NCBI GenBank assembly: GCA_046330225.1
Contig: JAXLTD010000004.1
Span: forward strand, 186,001-250,000
Source of the DNA: CANJIV01 sp046330225
Lineage (GTDB): Bacteria; Actinomycetota; Thermoleophilia; Solirubrobacterales; Solirubrobacteraceae
DNA length: 64,000 nucleotides
Reading direction: 5' to 3'
In this document: positions 23,686 through 31,623 of the stretch, piece after piece
How positions within the stretch are numbered: position 1 is the stretch's first letter
Layout: each line of letters begins with the position of its first letter
The notes under the pieces: model-generated
The model's database searches: none
What the model was told of the DNA's origin: nothing
What the model saw: only the letters and a program-made list of their open reading frames with translations
Translations under genes and position numbers: made by a program

Positions 23686-25600
23686 CCGACTGCTCCTGGC
23701 GGGCGGCGCGGCGCACGCGCCGCTCCCGGCGGGCCCGCCGCGCCGCCGGCGGGGTCGCCTTGGTCTCGAGGAACTTCAGCGCCTGGACGTAGAGCAGGCT
23801 CGTGGGGCGCCGGAGGATGTCGGCCTCCCGCAAGGACTCCAGGAACTCCTCGGGCCCGTCGAAGTCGCGCATGCGGATCCGGACCGAGCCGAGGCCGGCC
23901 GCGACGTGCGAGTCCGAGCCGGCCCCGCCGACGATCCGGTACTTCGCCGCGAACCGCACGGCCTCGTCGTTGAACGGCTTGAAGGCGATCCGCGGGTTGA
24001 ACACCTCGATGGCGTCGATGTCGCCGAGGACGTCGAGGAGGTGCTCGTAGTCCGGAACCGAGTGCAGGCGGTCGAACGGGTGGGGCACGTACACCACTCC
24101 GCCCTGGCGCTTGATCTCGGCGATCGTCTCGGCCAGGGTCAGCCCGCGCTCGATCTTCTCGGTCAGGAACAGGCCGATCACCTCCCCCTGGCTGGCGGTC
24201 TTGACCTCTTCGCCGACGATCACCTTGATGCCCTCGGCCTTGGCCTGGGCCTCCACGGCGCCGGAGATCTCGTTGTGGTCGGTGACCGCGATCGCGCCCA
24301 GGCCCTGGGCCTTGGCCGTGGACAGGAGCACCTCGACCGGCGTGGCGCAGTCTCCCGAGTGGTCGGTGTGCATGTGGAGGTCGACATCGATGAGCGGCCG
24401 GCCCGCAAGGCGCCGCCGGACCGCCGGGTTCCCGTCGGCGGGATGCCGGCGCGCGGCGAGCTCCGCGTAGATCGCCTCGAACTGGTCCGCCGCCCGGTCC
24501 CAGCCGAGGGTCGCCCGCAGCGGGGCGGCCGCATCGCGCAGCGCGGTCCGGCGGGCCGGGTCCGCGAGCAGCCGGCCGGCCTGCGCGACCAGGGTGTCGA
24601 GGTCGCCGGGCTCGAACAGCAGGCCGGCGGCGCCGTCCTCCAGGATCTCCTCGTAGACGGGCAGGCGGCTGGCCAGCGGCACGGCACCGGCCGCCAGGGC
24701 TCGCCGCAGGAGGGACGGGGAGGGCGCGGTGCCAAGCGACGCCGCCACGAGGATGTCGGCGCGGGCCAGGACCTCCTCCTCGCTTGCCTCCTCAGGCCCG
24801 GCAAACGTGACGCGCTCACGAACGTCCCGGCGCAGCGGCGGCACCGTGGCGAAGCCGCGCCGCGACCACACCGTCGCGGTCCATTCGGTGTCGAGCGGCA
24901 GGCGCCGCAGCGCGCGAATTGCCAGCCGCAGGGCGGCGCGCTCCTCGTCGGCGATGAACGCGAGCCGCGGCGGGCCGTCCCGCTCGCCGGCAGCTGCGGC
25001 CGGTGGGTCGGCGCCGGGCGGGACCACGCGGTAGTCGGCAGGGAAGAACGCCTGCATCAGGCTGCGGGTGGCCGCCGAGGCGGCCGTGCGCGCGTCGAGG
25101 CGCCCGAACACGAGCTCGACGACCTTGCGCCCGAGCTGGGTGGAGAGGACGTGCTCGGTCGGGGCGTGAAACGAGCCGACGTTCAGCGACCGCGACACGC
25201 GCAGCGCCGCGCTCGACGCACTCGGCGCGAACGGCTCGTGGACGTGCACGAGGTCGAGCGGCGCCACGGTGAGCGCCTCCTCGATGGTGCGCGCGATGTC
25301 GAGCGGCAGCGACCGGTGGCGGCCCCGGCCGCTCGGCATCCGGAGCACCTCGCCAACTCCGAGGACGACGGGCTGGCCGTCAGCGGCGGCGAAGAGCGCC
25401 TCGGGGTCCTTCGCCGCCGCGCGCAGCTCGCGGCGGGAGTCGCGGACGAGCGAGCGTGACTCGGTGGGCGCGAGGACGAGGACGCGGTGGCCGCGAGCGG
25501 CCAGCTCCGCCGACAGGCGCCGCACGACCTCGTTGACCTCGTCGTCGGCCTCCCAGGCCGACGGCGTGACCTGCGCGATCGTGAGGCGTTCGCTGGCCAT
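23672..25600 (-). CDS. Fusion of GT4-type glycosyltransferase and PHP phosphoesterase
   Basis: 642 residues from ATG 25600. Residues about 1-375 are a two-lobed GT-B/GT4 glycosyltransferase (LSAELAARGHRVLVLAP, LVHVHEPFAPSA, ADILVAASLGTAPSPSLLRRAL, then LPVYEEIL). Residues about 400-620 are a PHP domain with metal motifs DLHMHTDHSGDC, AVTDHNEI, GEEVKTASQGEVIGLF, PHPFDRL and GSDSH, essentially complete. The last 25 residues are basic. PHP domains hydrolyse phosphoesters with two or three metals. A GT4-PHP fusion could make and trim a sugar-phosphate linkage, or sense one. The GT half lacks the usual E-x7-E Glu in its donor loop (GTAPSPSLLRRA instead), so donor binding may be altered. First gene of the minus-strand operon. 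Confidence 0.82.
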   Translation of the reverse strand: MASERLTIAQVTPSAWEADDEVNEVVRRLSAELAARGHRVLVLAPTESRSLVRDSRRELRAAAKDPEALFAAADGQPVVLGVGEVLRMPSGRGRHRSLPLDIARTIEEALTVAPLDLVHVHEPFAPSASSAALRVSRSLNVGSFHAPTEHVLSTQLGRKVVELVFGRLDARTAASAATRSLMQAFFPADYRVVPPGADPPAAAAGERDGPPRLAFIADEERAALRLAIRALRRLPLDTEWTATVWSRRGFATVPPLRRDVRERVTFAGPEEASEEEVLARADILVAASLGTAPSPSLLRRALAAGAVPLASRLPVYEEILEDGAAGLLFEPGDLDTLVAQAGRLLADPARRTALRDAAAPLRATLGWDRAADQFEAIYAELAARRHPADGNPAVRRRLAGRPLIDVDLHMHTDHSGDCATPVEVLLSTAKAQGLGAIAVTDHNEISGAVEAQAKAEGIKVIVGEEVKTASQGEVIGLFLTEKIERGLTLAETIAEIKRQGGVVYVPHPFDRLHSVPDYEHLLDVLGDIDAIEVFNPRIAFKPFNDEAVRFAAKYRIVGGAGSDSHVAAGLGSVRIRMRDFDGPEEFLESLREADILRRPTSLLYVQALKFLETKATPPAARRARRERRVRRAARQEQSDAGA

Positions 25601-25684
25601 GGGCCGACGATACGGCACGCATGGCCCGCGCCGCAGCGCCCGGGGTAGGCTGCGCAGGTCCGTTCCACCCCCGAAAGGAGGCGC

Positions 25685-26173
25685 ATGAGCGAGCTCATCG
25701 TCATCGGCTACGACGACAAGGCGACCGCGGAGGCTGCCGCGGCGAAGGTCGGCGAGCTGTCGGAGCAGTACCTCATCAAGCTCGAGAAGGCCGCGGTGGT
25801 CTACCGCGACGCCGAGGGCAAGGTGAAGGCTGATCCGCCCAAGGGCCTCGTGCACGCCGGCGCGTTCGGCGGCATGTTCTGGGGCGCGCTGATCGGCTTG
25901 CTCTTCCTGATGCCGATCGCCGGGCTGGCCGTCGGCGCGGCCTCGGGCGCGCTCGGCGGCAAGTTCGCGAAGATGGGCATCCAGAAGGACTTCCAGGAGA
26001 AGGTCGGCGACCTCGTCCAGCCGGGCAAAGCGGCCCTGTTCATGGTCGTCACGCAGATGACCGAGGACAAGGTCATCCCGCAGCTCGCCGCGTTCGGCGG
26101 CGAGGTGCTCCGCACGTCGCTCAGCGTCGACGACGAGGAGCAGCTCGCGCACGCGCTGCAGTCCGACGACTGA
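25685..26173 (+). CDS. DUF1269-type membrane protein
   Basis: 162 residues. An N-terminal alpha/beta segment (MSELIVIGYDDKATAEAAAA) is followed by a Gly/Ala-rich membrane hairpin (about 60-95) and a C-terminal region with VTQMTEDKVIPQLAAFGGEVLRTSL. The whole matches the DUF1269 family, known from stress-associated membrane proteins with no assigned activity. ATG 25685 has a strong ribosome-binding site (AAAGGAGG) and TAGGCT lies about 35 bases upstream. It stands alone, divergent from the GT4-PHP gene and convergent with the BrkB gene, separated by a hairpin terminator. Confidence 0.85.
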   Translation: MSELIVIGYDDKATAEAAAAKVGELSEQYLIKLEKAAVVYRDAEGKVKADPPKGLVHAGAFGGMFWGALIGLLFLMPIAGLAVGAASGALGGKFAKMGIQKDFQEKVGDLVQPGKAALFMVVTQMTEDKVIPQLAAFGGEVLRTSLSVDDEEQLAHALQSDD

Positions 26174-26189
26174 ACACCCGTCCGCCAGG

Positions 26190-26214
26190 GCGCGCGGAGG
26201 CGGGCTCCGCGCGC
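26190..26214. terminator. Bidirectional hairpin between convergent genes
   Basis: A perfect 10-base-pair stem (GCGCGCGGAG / CTCCGCGCGC) with the loop GCGGG lies 16 bases after the DUF1269 stop and abuts the BrkB-family stop codon. No T tract follows on either side, which is common in very G+C-rich actinobacteria. Confidence 0.6.
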
Positions 26215-27056
26215 TAGCCCGGGGCTTCGGCCGCCTCGGGCAGCCGGCCGCTGCGGCGGTCGCTGATCACGGCGCCGACCACCGCGGCCGCGCAGAGGAC
26301 GTAGGTGTCGACGACGAAGAGCGACAGGAGGGAGAACACCGCCCCGATCACGCCGAAGCGCGCCGTGTTCCCGGCGAGGATCTCGGGCATGAGGACCGAG
26401 CTGCCCAGCGAGACGGCGACGCTCGCGGCGGTGAGGACCGCGGCGAAGGGCACGAGCTCGCGCCACGTCCGGGCGCCGCGCAGCACCAGGCGCCCGGACA
26501 GGAGCCAGAACGCCATCCCGAGGACGGCGACCACCGCCGCCTGCAGGACCGAGCCCCCCGGCGAGCCGCCGACGAGCCGCCCGGTCGTGCCCCGCAGCGT
26601 GACCAGCAGCACGGCGAGGAGCACCCAGGCCAGCCCGCGCCACGCCTCGCGCAGCGGCGCCGGCGGCACCCGCCACACTTCCTCGAAGAACGTCTGGAAC
26701 GCGCGCCCGAAGGTGAACGCCGCGACGACGACGAGCACGACGCCGGCTACCGTGACACCGCCCCGCACGTCCGCGGGCGACGGGAACAGCACCGACAGCG
26801 CGTCGGCCGCCCGGCCGGACACGCCGTAGCGCTCGATCAGCACATCGCCGAGGCTGCGTTCGCCGAACAAGGGCGCCGAAGCCTGGACGACGATGATCGC
26901 CGGGATCAGCGCGGTGAAGGCCCGCGACGCCAGCCCCATCGCCCGCGTGATGAGGTCGGTCTCGCGCACGCGGGCGAGCAGCGCCGCGGCGAACGGGTGC
27001 TGCTGCGCCGCTCGCGCTCGCGCCTGCCAGGCCTCGGGCTGCCCGCGCCAGTCCAT
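26214..27056 (-). CDS. YihY/BrkB-family integral membrane protein
   Basis: 280 residues with about six membrane helices. Characteristic features are the amphipathic N-terminal ASRAFTALIPAIIVV, the central FGRAFQTFFEEVWRVPP segment typical of YihY/virulence factor BrkB proteins, and later FWLLSGRLVLRG and VFSLLSLFVVDTYVLCAA. The family was once annotated as ribonuclease BN in error; its transport or scaffolding role is unknown. ATG 27056 follows the ino1 terminator, so it is probably transcribed separately from ino1. The tail is short and basic-acidic. Confidence 0.87.
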   Translation of the reverse strand: MDWRGQPEAWQARARAAQQHPFAAALLARVRETDLITRAMGLASRAFTALIPAIIVVQASAPLFGERSLGDVLIERYGVSGRAADALSVLFPSPADVRGGVTVAGVVLVVVAAFTFGRAFQTFFEEVWRVPPAPLREAWRGLAWVLLAVLLVTLRGTTGRLVGGSPGGSVLQAAVVAVLGMAFWLLSGRLVLRGARTWRELVPFAAVLTAASVAVSLGSSVLMPEILAGNTARFGVIGAVFSLLSLFVVDTYVLCAAAVVGAVISDRRSGRLPEAAEAPG

Positions 27057-27091
27057 CCCGGTAGCAAACCGGACCGGGCTGCAGAACGCGA

Positions 27092-27122
27092 CGAGGGCCC
27101 CGGCGTGGCGCCGGGGCCCTCG
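27092..27122 (-). terminator. ino1: Hairpin terminator downstream of ino1
   Basis: A perfect 14-base-pair stem (CGAGGGCCCCGGCG / CGCCGGGGCCCTCG) with a three-base loop starts 25 bases after the ino1 stop and ends 35 bases before the BrkB start. It is strong but lacks a T tract. Confidence 0.72.
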
Positions 27123-27147
27123 TTCGCGGCGGCTGGTGCCGCTGACG

Positions 27148-28335
27148 CTACTTGGCCTTGGCCGCGGACTTCTTGCGGGCGGCCGCCTTGCGCGGCAGCG
27201 CCGTGCGGGCGTGCTTGGCGATGAACGCCTCGGTGTCCTTGCGGGCGATGTCGTCGGGCCGCTGGTTGTGCGGCGACTTCATGAGGTAGGAGCTCGGCCC
27301 GTCGAGCTGGCCGCTGACGCCGTGGTTGAGCGCCAGCTTGCAGCAGCGCACGGCGTCGATGACGATGCCGGCCGAGTTCGGCGAGTCCCAGACCTCGAGC
27401 TTGAGCTCGAGGTTCAGCGGCACGTCGCCGAAGGCCTGGCCCTCGAGCCGGATGTGCGCCCACTTGCGGTCCGTCAGCCACGGCACGTAGTCGGAGGGGC
27501 CGACGTGCACGTCGTCGGCCGGCAGCTCGTCCTGCATGATCGACGTGACGGCGTTGGTCTTGGAGATCTTCTTCGACTCGAGGCGCTCGCGCTCGAGCAT
27601 GTTGAAGAAGTCCATGTTGCCGCCGACGTTGAGCTGCGACGTGTGGGCCATCCGCACGCCGCGCTCGCCGAACAGGCGGGCGAGCTGGCGGTGGACGATC
27701 GTGGCGCCGACCTGGCTCTTGATGTCGTCGCCGACAATCGGCAGGCCGGCCTTCTTGAACCGCTTGTCCCAGTAGTCCTCGCGGGCGATGAACACCGGGA
27801 TGCAGTTCACGAAGCCGCAGCCGGCCTCGAGGACCTGCTCGACGTACCACTTGGTCGCCTGCTCGGAGCCGACCGGCAGATACGAGACGACGACGTCCGT
27901 GCGGGTCTCCTTGAGGATCCTCACGATGTCGGCCGTCGGGCCGGGCGCCTTCTCGATGCGCTGGGAGAGGTACTTCCCGAGGCCGTCGTGCGTCATGCCG
28001 CGATGGACGGGGACATTGAGCTTCGGCACGTCGGAGAACTTCAGCGTGTTGTTCTGGCCCGAGAAGATCGCCTCTGACAGGTCCTTGCCGACCTTGTCCT
28101 TGTCGATGTCGAAGGCCGCCGTGAACTCGATGTCGCGGACGTGGTAGCCGCCGAGGTTGACGTGCATGAGGCCGGGGACGCGCTCGTGCTCGTCCGCGTC
28201 CTTGTAGTACTGGACGCCCTGCACGAAGGAGGACGCGCAGTTGCCGACGCCGATGATGGCGACGCGCACCTTGTCCTCCTGGTAGCGCGGCGTGCCGTTG
28301 GCGTGGCCGTTGCTGGAACCGTTGGTCTTGCTCAC
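27148..28335 (-). CDS. ino1: Myo-inositol-1-phosphate synthase
   Basis: 395 residues. Converts glucose-6-phosphate to inositol-1-phosphate with NAD+, the first step of inositol synthesis. N-terminal Rossmann loop VAIIGVGNCASSF, then VVSYLPVGSEQATKWY, GDDIKSQVGATIVHR and LNVGGNMDFFNM, which are the hallmark stretches of the short prokaryotic type. Length is close to other actinobacterial Ino1 proteins. The C-terminus is a Lys/Ala-rich tail of about 20 residues. GTG start at 28335 has AGGAGG eleven bases upstream. CDP-alcohol phosphatidyltransferase and PAP2 genes lie directly upstream on the same strand, pointing to phosphatidylinositol synthesis. Confidence 0.95.
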   Translation of the reverse strand: MSKTNGSSNGHANGTPRYQEDKVRVAIIGVGNCASSFVQGVQYYKDADEHERVPGLMHVNLGGYHVRDIEFTAAFDIDKDKVGKDLSEAIFSGQNNTLKFSDVPKLNVPVHRGMTHDGLGKYLSQRIEKAPGPTADIVRILKETRTDVVVSYLPVGSEQATKWYVEQVLEAGCGFVNCIPVFIAREDYWDKRFKKAGLPIVGDDIKSQVGATIVHRQLARLFGERGVRMAHTSQLNVGGNMDFFNMLERERLESKKISKTNAVTSIMQDELPADDVHVGPSDYVPWLTDRKWAHIRLEGQAFGDVPLNLELKLEVWDSPNSAGIVIDAVRCCKLALNHGVSGQLDGPSSYLMKSPHNQRPDDIARKDTEAFIAKHARTALPRKAAARKKSAAKAK

Positions 28336-28496
28336 TTCGATCAGTGCCTCCTGAGGTGGGGGCCGGCGGCGAACACGGTGAAACCCGGGGCCGGCACCAA
28401 GTCTGCGAAATCCAACCCCGCGCGGGGACGGTTGTTACAGGGCGCCGGCCGGGCACGACGCCCGCCGGACGCGCGCGGTGGCCAGGGCCCGCGGGT

Positions 28497-29150
28497 CTAG
28501 GCTGGCTCGGTCACCGGCTTGGCCAGCTCCTTGCGGACGTGGAGAATGCGCTGGAAGGTGGTGATCACGGTCAAGCCCGCCAGCACGTAGATCGCCGGCG
28601 CGAGCAGCGAGAAGTCGCCGAGCCCGGCGCCCTTGGCGAACAGCAGGCCTGCCGAGATGATCACGACGCGGACCGGCCGGGTGGCGATGCCGACCTTGCA
28701 CTCGACGCCCAGCGCTTCGGCGCGGGCCCGCGTGTAGGACACCATCAGCGAGAAGAGCACGGCGGCCACCGTCGCCGCGGCGGCCAGCTCGTCCCCTTGG
28801 ACGGCGAAGTAGCCGCCGACGGCCATGAGCACGAGCCCTTCCTCCATCCGGTCCAGCGTGGAGTCCAGGAAGGCGCCGAACGCCGTGCCCTTGCCCGACG
28901 CGCGCGCGTAGCGCCCGTCGAGGGTGTCCATGACCGATCCGAGGATGAACGCCAGGCCGGCGATGAAGAACTGGCGCTGCCAGATGAGGACAGCCGCGGC
29001 CAGGTTGCCGATCAGGCCCGTCATCGAGATCGCGTTCGGAGTGAGGCGCGACTCGATCAGCCGGTTGCGCACATCGGCGGAGAACTCCTCCACGGCGCTC
29101 GCCCCGCGCCCGGCGCCGCGCTCGCGCCGGGCCTCGCCGTCGTCGGGCAT
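28497..29150 (-). CDS. CDP-alcohol phosphatidyltransferase, probable phosphatidylinositol-phosphate synthase
   Basis: 217 residues, about five to six membrane helices. The signature D-x3-D-G-x2-A-R-x8-G-x3-D-x3-D is complete in the stretch beginning MDTLDGRYARASG and ending GAFLDSTLD. The GAFLDSTLDR form and nearby RLTPNAISMTG match actinobacterial phosphatidylinositol-phosphate synthase (PgsA1 type), which joins CDP-diacylglycerol with inositol-1-phosphate. Ino1, the maker of that substrate, is the next gene downstream (161 bases). ATG 29150 shares one base with the PAP2 stop (TGATG), so the two are coupled. Phosphatidylglycerophosphate synthase is the alternative; the ino1 context favours inositol. 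Confidence 0.86.
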   Translation of the reverse strand: MPDDGEARRERGAGRGASAVEEFSADVRNRLIESRLTPNAISMTGLIGNLAAAVLIWQRQFFIAGLAFILGSVMDTLDGRYARASGKGTAFGAFLDSTLDRMEEGLVLMAVGGYFAVQGDELAAAATVAAVLFSLMVSYTRARAEALGVECKVGIATRPVRVVIISAGLLFAKGAGLGDFSLLAPAIYVLAGLTVITTFQRILHVRKELAKPVTEPA

Positions 29151-29956
29151 CAGGCGGTGGCGGCCTCGCCGAGCGGCGCGCGCGCGGGCGCGCCGGCCGC
29201 CGTCGGCCGGAAGCTCCACCGGGCCGGGCGCAGCCGAGCCATCATCGTCGCCGCGCCGTAGGCGGTCACGGCCGTCAGCGCGCCGAGCAGGGCGTCGAGC
29301 CAGTAGTGGTTGCCCGTCGCGATGACGACGAAGCTGACCACGAGCGGGTACAGCGCCCACGCGACCTTGAGCGGAACCGGCTTGACGAGCCGGGCCATCG
29401 AGCCGCCGAGCATCAGCGAGAACCCGACGTGCATCGACGGAACCGCGGCGAACGGGTTGAAGAGGGCGTTGACGGTGACCGAGTCCTGCGGGATGCCGGT
29501 GAAGCTCGAGACCGAATCGGTGAAGCCCCACTCGGGGAGCATCCGCGGCGGGGCGGTCGGGAAGACGAGGTAGCCGACGAGGGCGAGGCCCATCGCGACC
29601 ATGAACATGTTCCGCACGAAGTAGAAGGACGAGTTGCGGAACAGGTAGATGAAGACCAGCGTGGCGATCGTCATCGTGAAGTGCGAGTTCATGTACATCC
29701 AGCTCGCGAAGCTGATGACGGCGTCGCGGCTCGTGGCCCAGGCCTGGACGCTCGGCTCGACGAACAGATGCAGGCTGCGCTCGATCGAGATGATGTCGCG
29801 GGCGTTCTGGAACGCCGCCGCGGCCTGCCCGTCGATGGCGCCGCGCACGAACCGGTAGCCGTAGTAGGCGCCCGCGAACAGGGCGAGCTGCCACACCACG
29901 TCCAGGGGGCCGTGCGGAAGCAGGCGAGTCGAGACGTGGCGCAGGCGGGCTACCAT
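29150..29956 (-). CDS. PAP2-superfamily membrane phosphatase/phosphotransferase
   Basis: 268 residues, about six membrane helices. The lipid-phosphatase motif PSMHVGFSL and the later GNHYWLDALLGA (His and Asp of motif 3) are both present. Their form resembles the AUR1/inositol-phosphotransferase branch of the PAP2 superfamily more than plain phosphatidate phosphatases. It is translationally coupled to the CDP-alcohol phosphatidyltransferase (TGATG). In the actinobacterial route phosphatidylinositol phosphate must be dephosphorylated to phosphatidylinositol; this enzyme is well placed for that step, or for transfer of inositol phosphate. That role is inference. A TAGGAT box lies ten bases upstream of the ATG. 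Confidence 0.82.
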   Translation of the reverse strand: MVARLRHVSTRLLPHGPLDVVWQLALFAGAYYGYRFVRGAIDGQAAAAFQNARDIISIERSLHLFVEPSVQAWATSRDAVISFASWMYMNSHFTMTIATLVFIYLFRNSSFYFVRNMFMVAMGLALVGYLVFPTAPPRMLPEWGFTDSVSSFTGIPQDSVTVNALFNPFAAVPSMHVGFSLMLGGSMARLVKPVPLKVAWALYPLVVSFVVIATGNHYWLDALLGALTAVTAYGAATMMARLRPARWSFRPTAAGAPARAPLGEAATA

Positions 29957-30039
29957 CGAACCAGGGATCCTAACGCTCCGGCGCGGCGGCAGCCGGGCGC
30001 CGGCTTGCCTGATGCCTTCGTGCGGGGCGCCAGCCCGGA

Positions 30040-31623
30040 TCAATCCGTGCAGCGCGGCCCGCGCGCGACGATGCGCTCCGGCGAGAAGCGAATGGCGAGC
30101 CGCAGCGGCCCGGCGGCGGTCGCCCGGACGCGCGTGAACCCGCCTGCGTCCTCGACGCAGCCGCGGCCCTGGGTGATCGCCCAGTACGGCGAGAACCGCA
30201 CCTTGACCAGCACGGCGCCCGGCCGCCGGACGGCGAGGCGGACCTCGCCGGGCCCCAGCGCGGTCACGGCCGCGGGGCCGGCAGCAAGGCGCGCGCCCGC
30301 GACGGACCACACGCGCCAATGTCCGGCCCGCGCCGCCGGGCGCAGGCCCGGCACGCGCCCGGACCGCACGAGGCGGGCTTCGCCCGCCGCGGCATAGTCG
30401 AGCGGGCCGTCGGGGACCGCGACGTACCGCACGCCCAGCTCGTCCAGCCACGCCCGGTAGGTCGCCGGCGCGAGCGTTCCGTCGTAGAAGAGCGGGCCGT
30501 ACTTGCGGTCGAGCTGGCGGACCCACCCGCGGGCGAGCGGCACGTGCGGCGCCACCCAGCGCGACTCCCAGTGGTCCAGGGTGGGCGTCACCTCGGCGCG
30601 GAACGGTCCGGGCTGTGCGGCGAAGAAGCGCAGCAGGGGACGGTAGTAGGCGCGCGCGACCGTCGGGTCGCCGTCGGCGCGGCGCACGTCGCGGACGGGC
30701 GGCCCCCATTGGAAGTACAGGAGCACCGGCGCGAGGCAGAGCAGGACCGCCGTGCGCCGGCCCCACAGCGCACAGGCGAGCAGCGGTCCCGCGAACAGGG
30801 TCTCGAGCCGCGTGACGTTGCCGCCCATCGGGGTGTCGAGCACGAACGCCGCCAGGGCGGCGAGGCCGTAGAGCGCTGCCCCGATGCGCAGCAGCCGCTC
30901 ATCCGCCGGCAGCGCCAGGAGCGCCGCGACGATGACGATGGCCACGGGCAGGAACGCGCTGGTCACGAACGGCTCGGTCCCGCCCTCGGGGAAGGCGACG
31001 CTGAGGAACGCCGCCGGCGCGACCGCGGCCACGGCGAGGGCGGCGCCGAGCCGGCGGCGGCCGGCCAGCGCCCAGGCGATTCCCGCGAGGCCGAGGAAGA
31101 GGGCCGCGACCGGGCTGGCGAGCGCCGTGGCTGCCGCGAGGCCCAGTCCGAGGCCGCGGCGGCCCCGCTGGAGCGCCAGCAGCGCGCCGAGGCCGACCGC
31201 CACGCCGAGCGCAAAGGTCAGCCGGCCCGTGAACAGGCACGTCGTGGCGGCGGCGCCGAACCAGAGGGATCCCACCCGGGCCTGCGTGCCCCAGGCCCGC
31301 CCGGCCAGCGCACCAAACGCCGCCGCGGCGGCCACGACCGCCAGCGACCCTGCGAGCCGCGGCCCCAGCAGCGCCGCGAGGGGCGGGAAGAGCAGGCTGT
31401 AGCCCGGGGTGTGGTGGCCGGCGAACCACTGGCCGTTCCACACGCCCAGCCCTTCGGCGTCGAACAGCCACGTCCGGAACTCCTGGGCCGCGAGGTCGGC
31501 GCTCGGGGGCGCCCACACGAGGTAGACGGCGGCGATCGCGGCGGCCACCAGCGCCGGCTCGAGCCAGGCGCGGCGGACGGCCACGCGCCCGCGCGGCGCG
31601 GCCGGCGCGGCGGCGGCCGCCAT
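30040..31623 (-). CDS. Large multi-pass membrane protein, glycosyltransferase-C-like
   Basis: 527 residues. Helix-rich N-terminal two-thirds (about 10 to 12 membrane segments up to residue 325) and a soluble C-terminal third (about 330-527) with short beta segments, as in integral-membrane glycosyltransferases of GT-C type. The first outer loop carries Asp/Glu and aromatic residues (AEGLGVWNGQWFAGHHTPGYS), where GT-C enzymes keep their catalytic acid. I do not recognise a specific family. A Pro-Arg-rich signal-like start precedes the first helix. ATG 31623 shares one base with the stop of the upstream hydrolase. A role in lipid or glycan assembly fits the neighbours but is inferred. Confidence 0.66.
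   Translation of the reverse strand: MAAAAAPAAPRGRVAVRRAWLEPALVAAAIAAVYLVWAPPSADLAAQEFRTWLFDAEGLGVWNGQWFAGHHTPGYSLLFPPLAALLGPRLAGSLAVVAAAAAFGALAGRAWGTQARVGSLWFGAAATTCLFTGRLTFALGVAVGLGALLALQRGRRGLGLGLAAATALASPVAALFLGLAGIAWALAGRRRLGAALAVAAVAPAAFLSVAFPEGGTEPFVTSAFLPVAIVIVAALLALPADERLLRIGAALYGLAALAAFVLDTPMGGNVTRLETLFAGPLLACALWGRRTAVLLCLAPVLLYFQWGPPVRDVRRADGDPTVARAYYRPLLRFFAAQPGPFRAEVTPTLDHWESRWVAPHVPLARGWVRQLDRKYGPLFYDGTLAPATYRAWLDELGVRYVAVPDGPLDYAAAGEARLVRSGRVPGLRPAARAGHWRVWSVAGARLAAGPAAVTALGPGEVRLAVRRPGAVLVKVRFSPYWAITQGRGCVEDAGGFTRVRATAAGPLRLAIRFSPERIVARGPRCTD

Noticed and set aside
26214..27056. Ribonuclease BN annotation
   Set aside because: The YihY/BrkB family was historically mislabelled RNase BN; no nuclease motif is visible and the protein is membrane-embedded.
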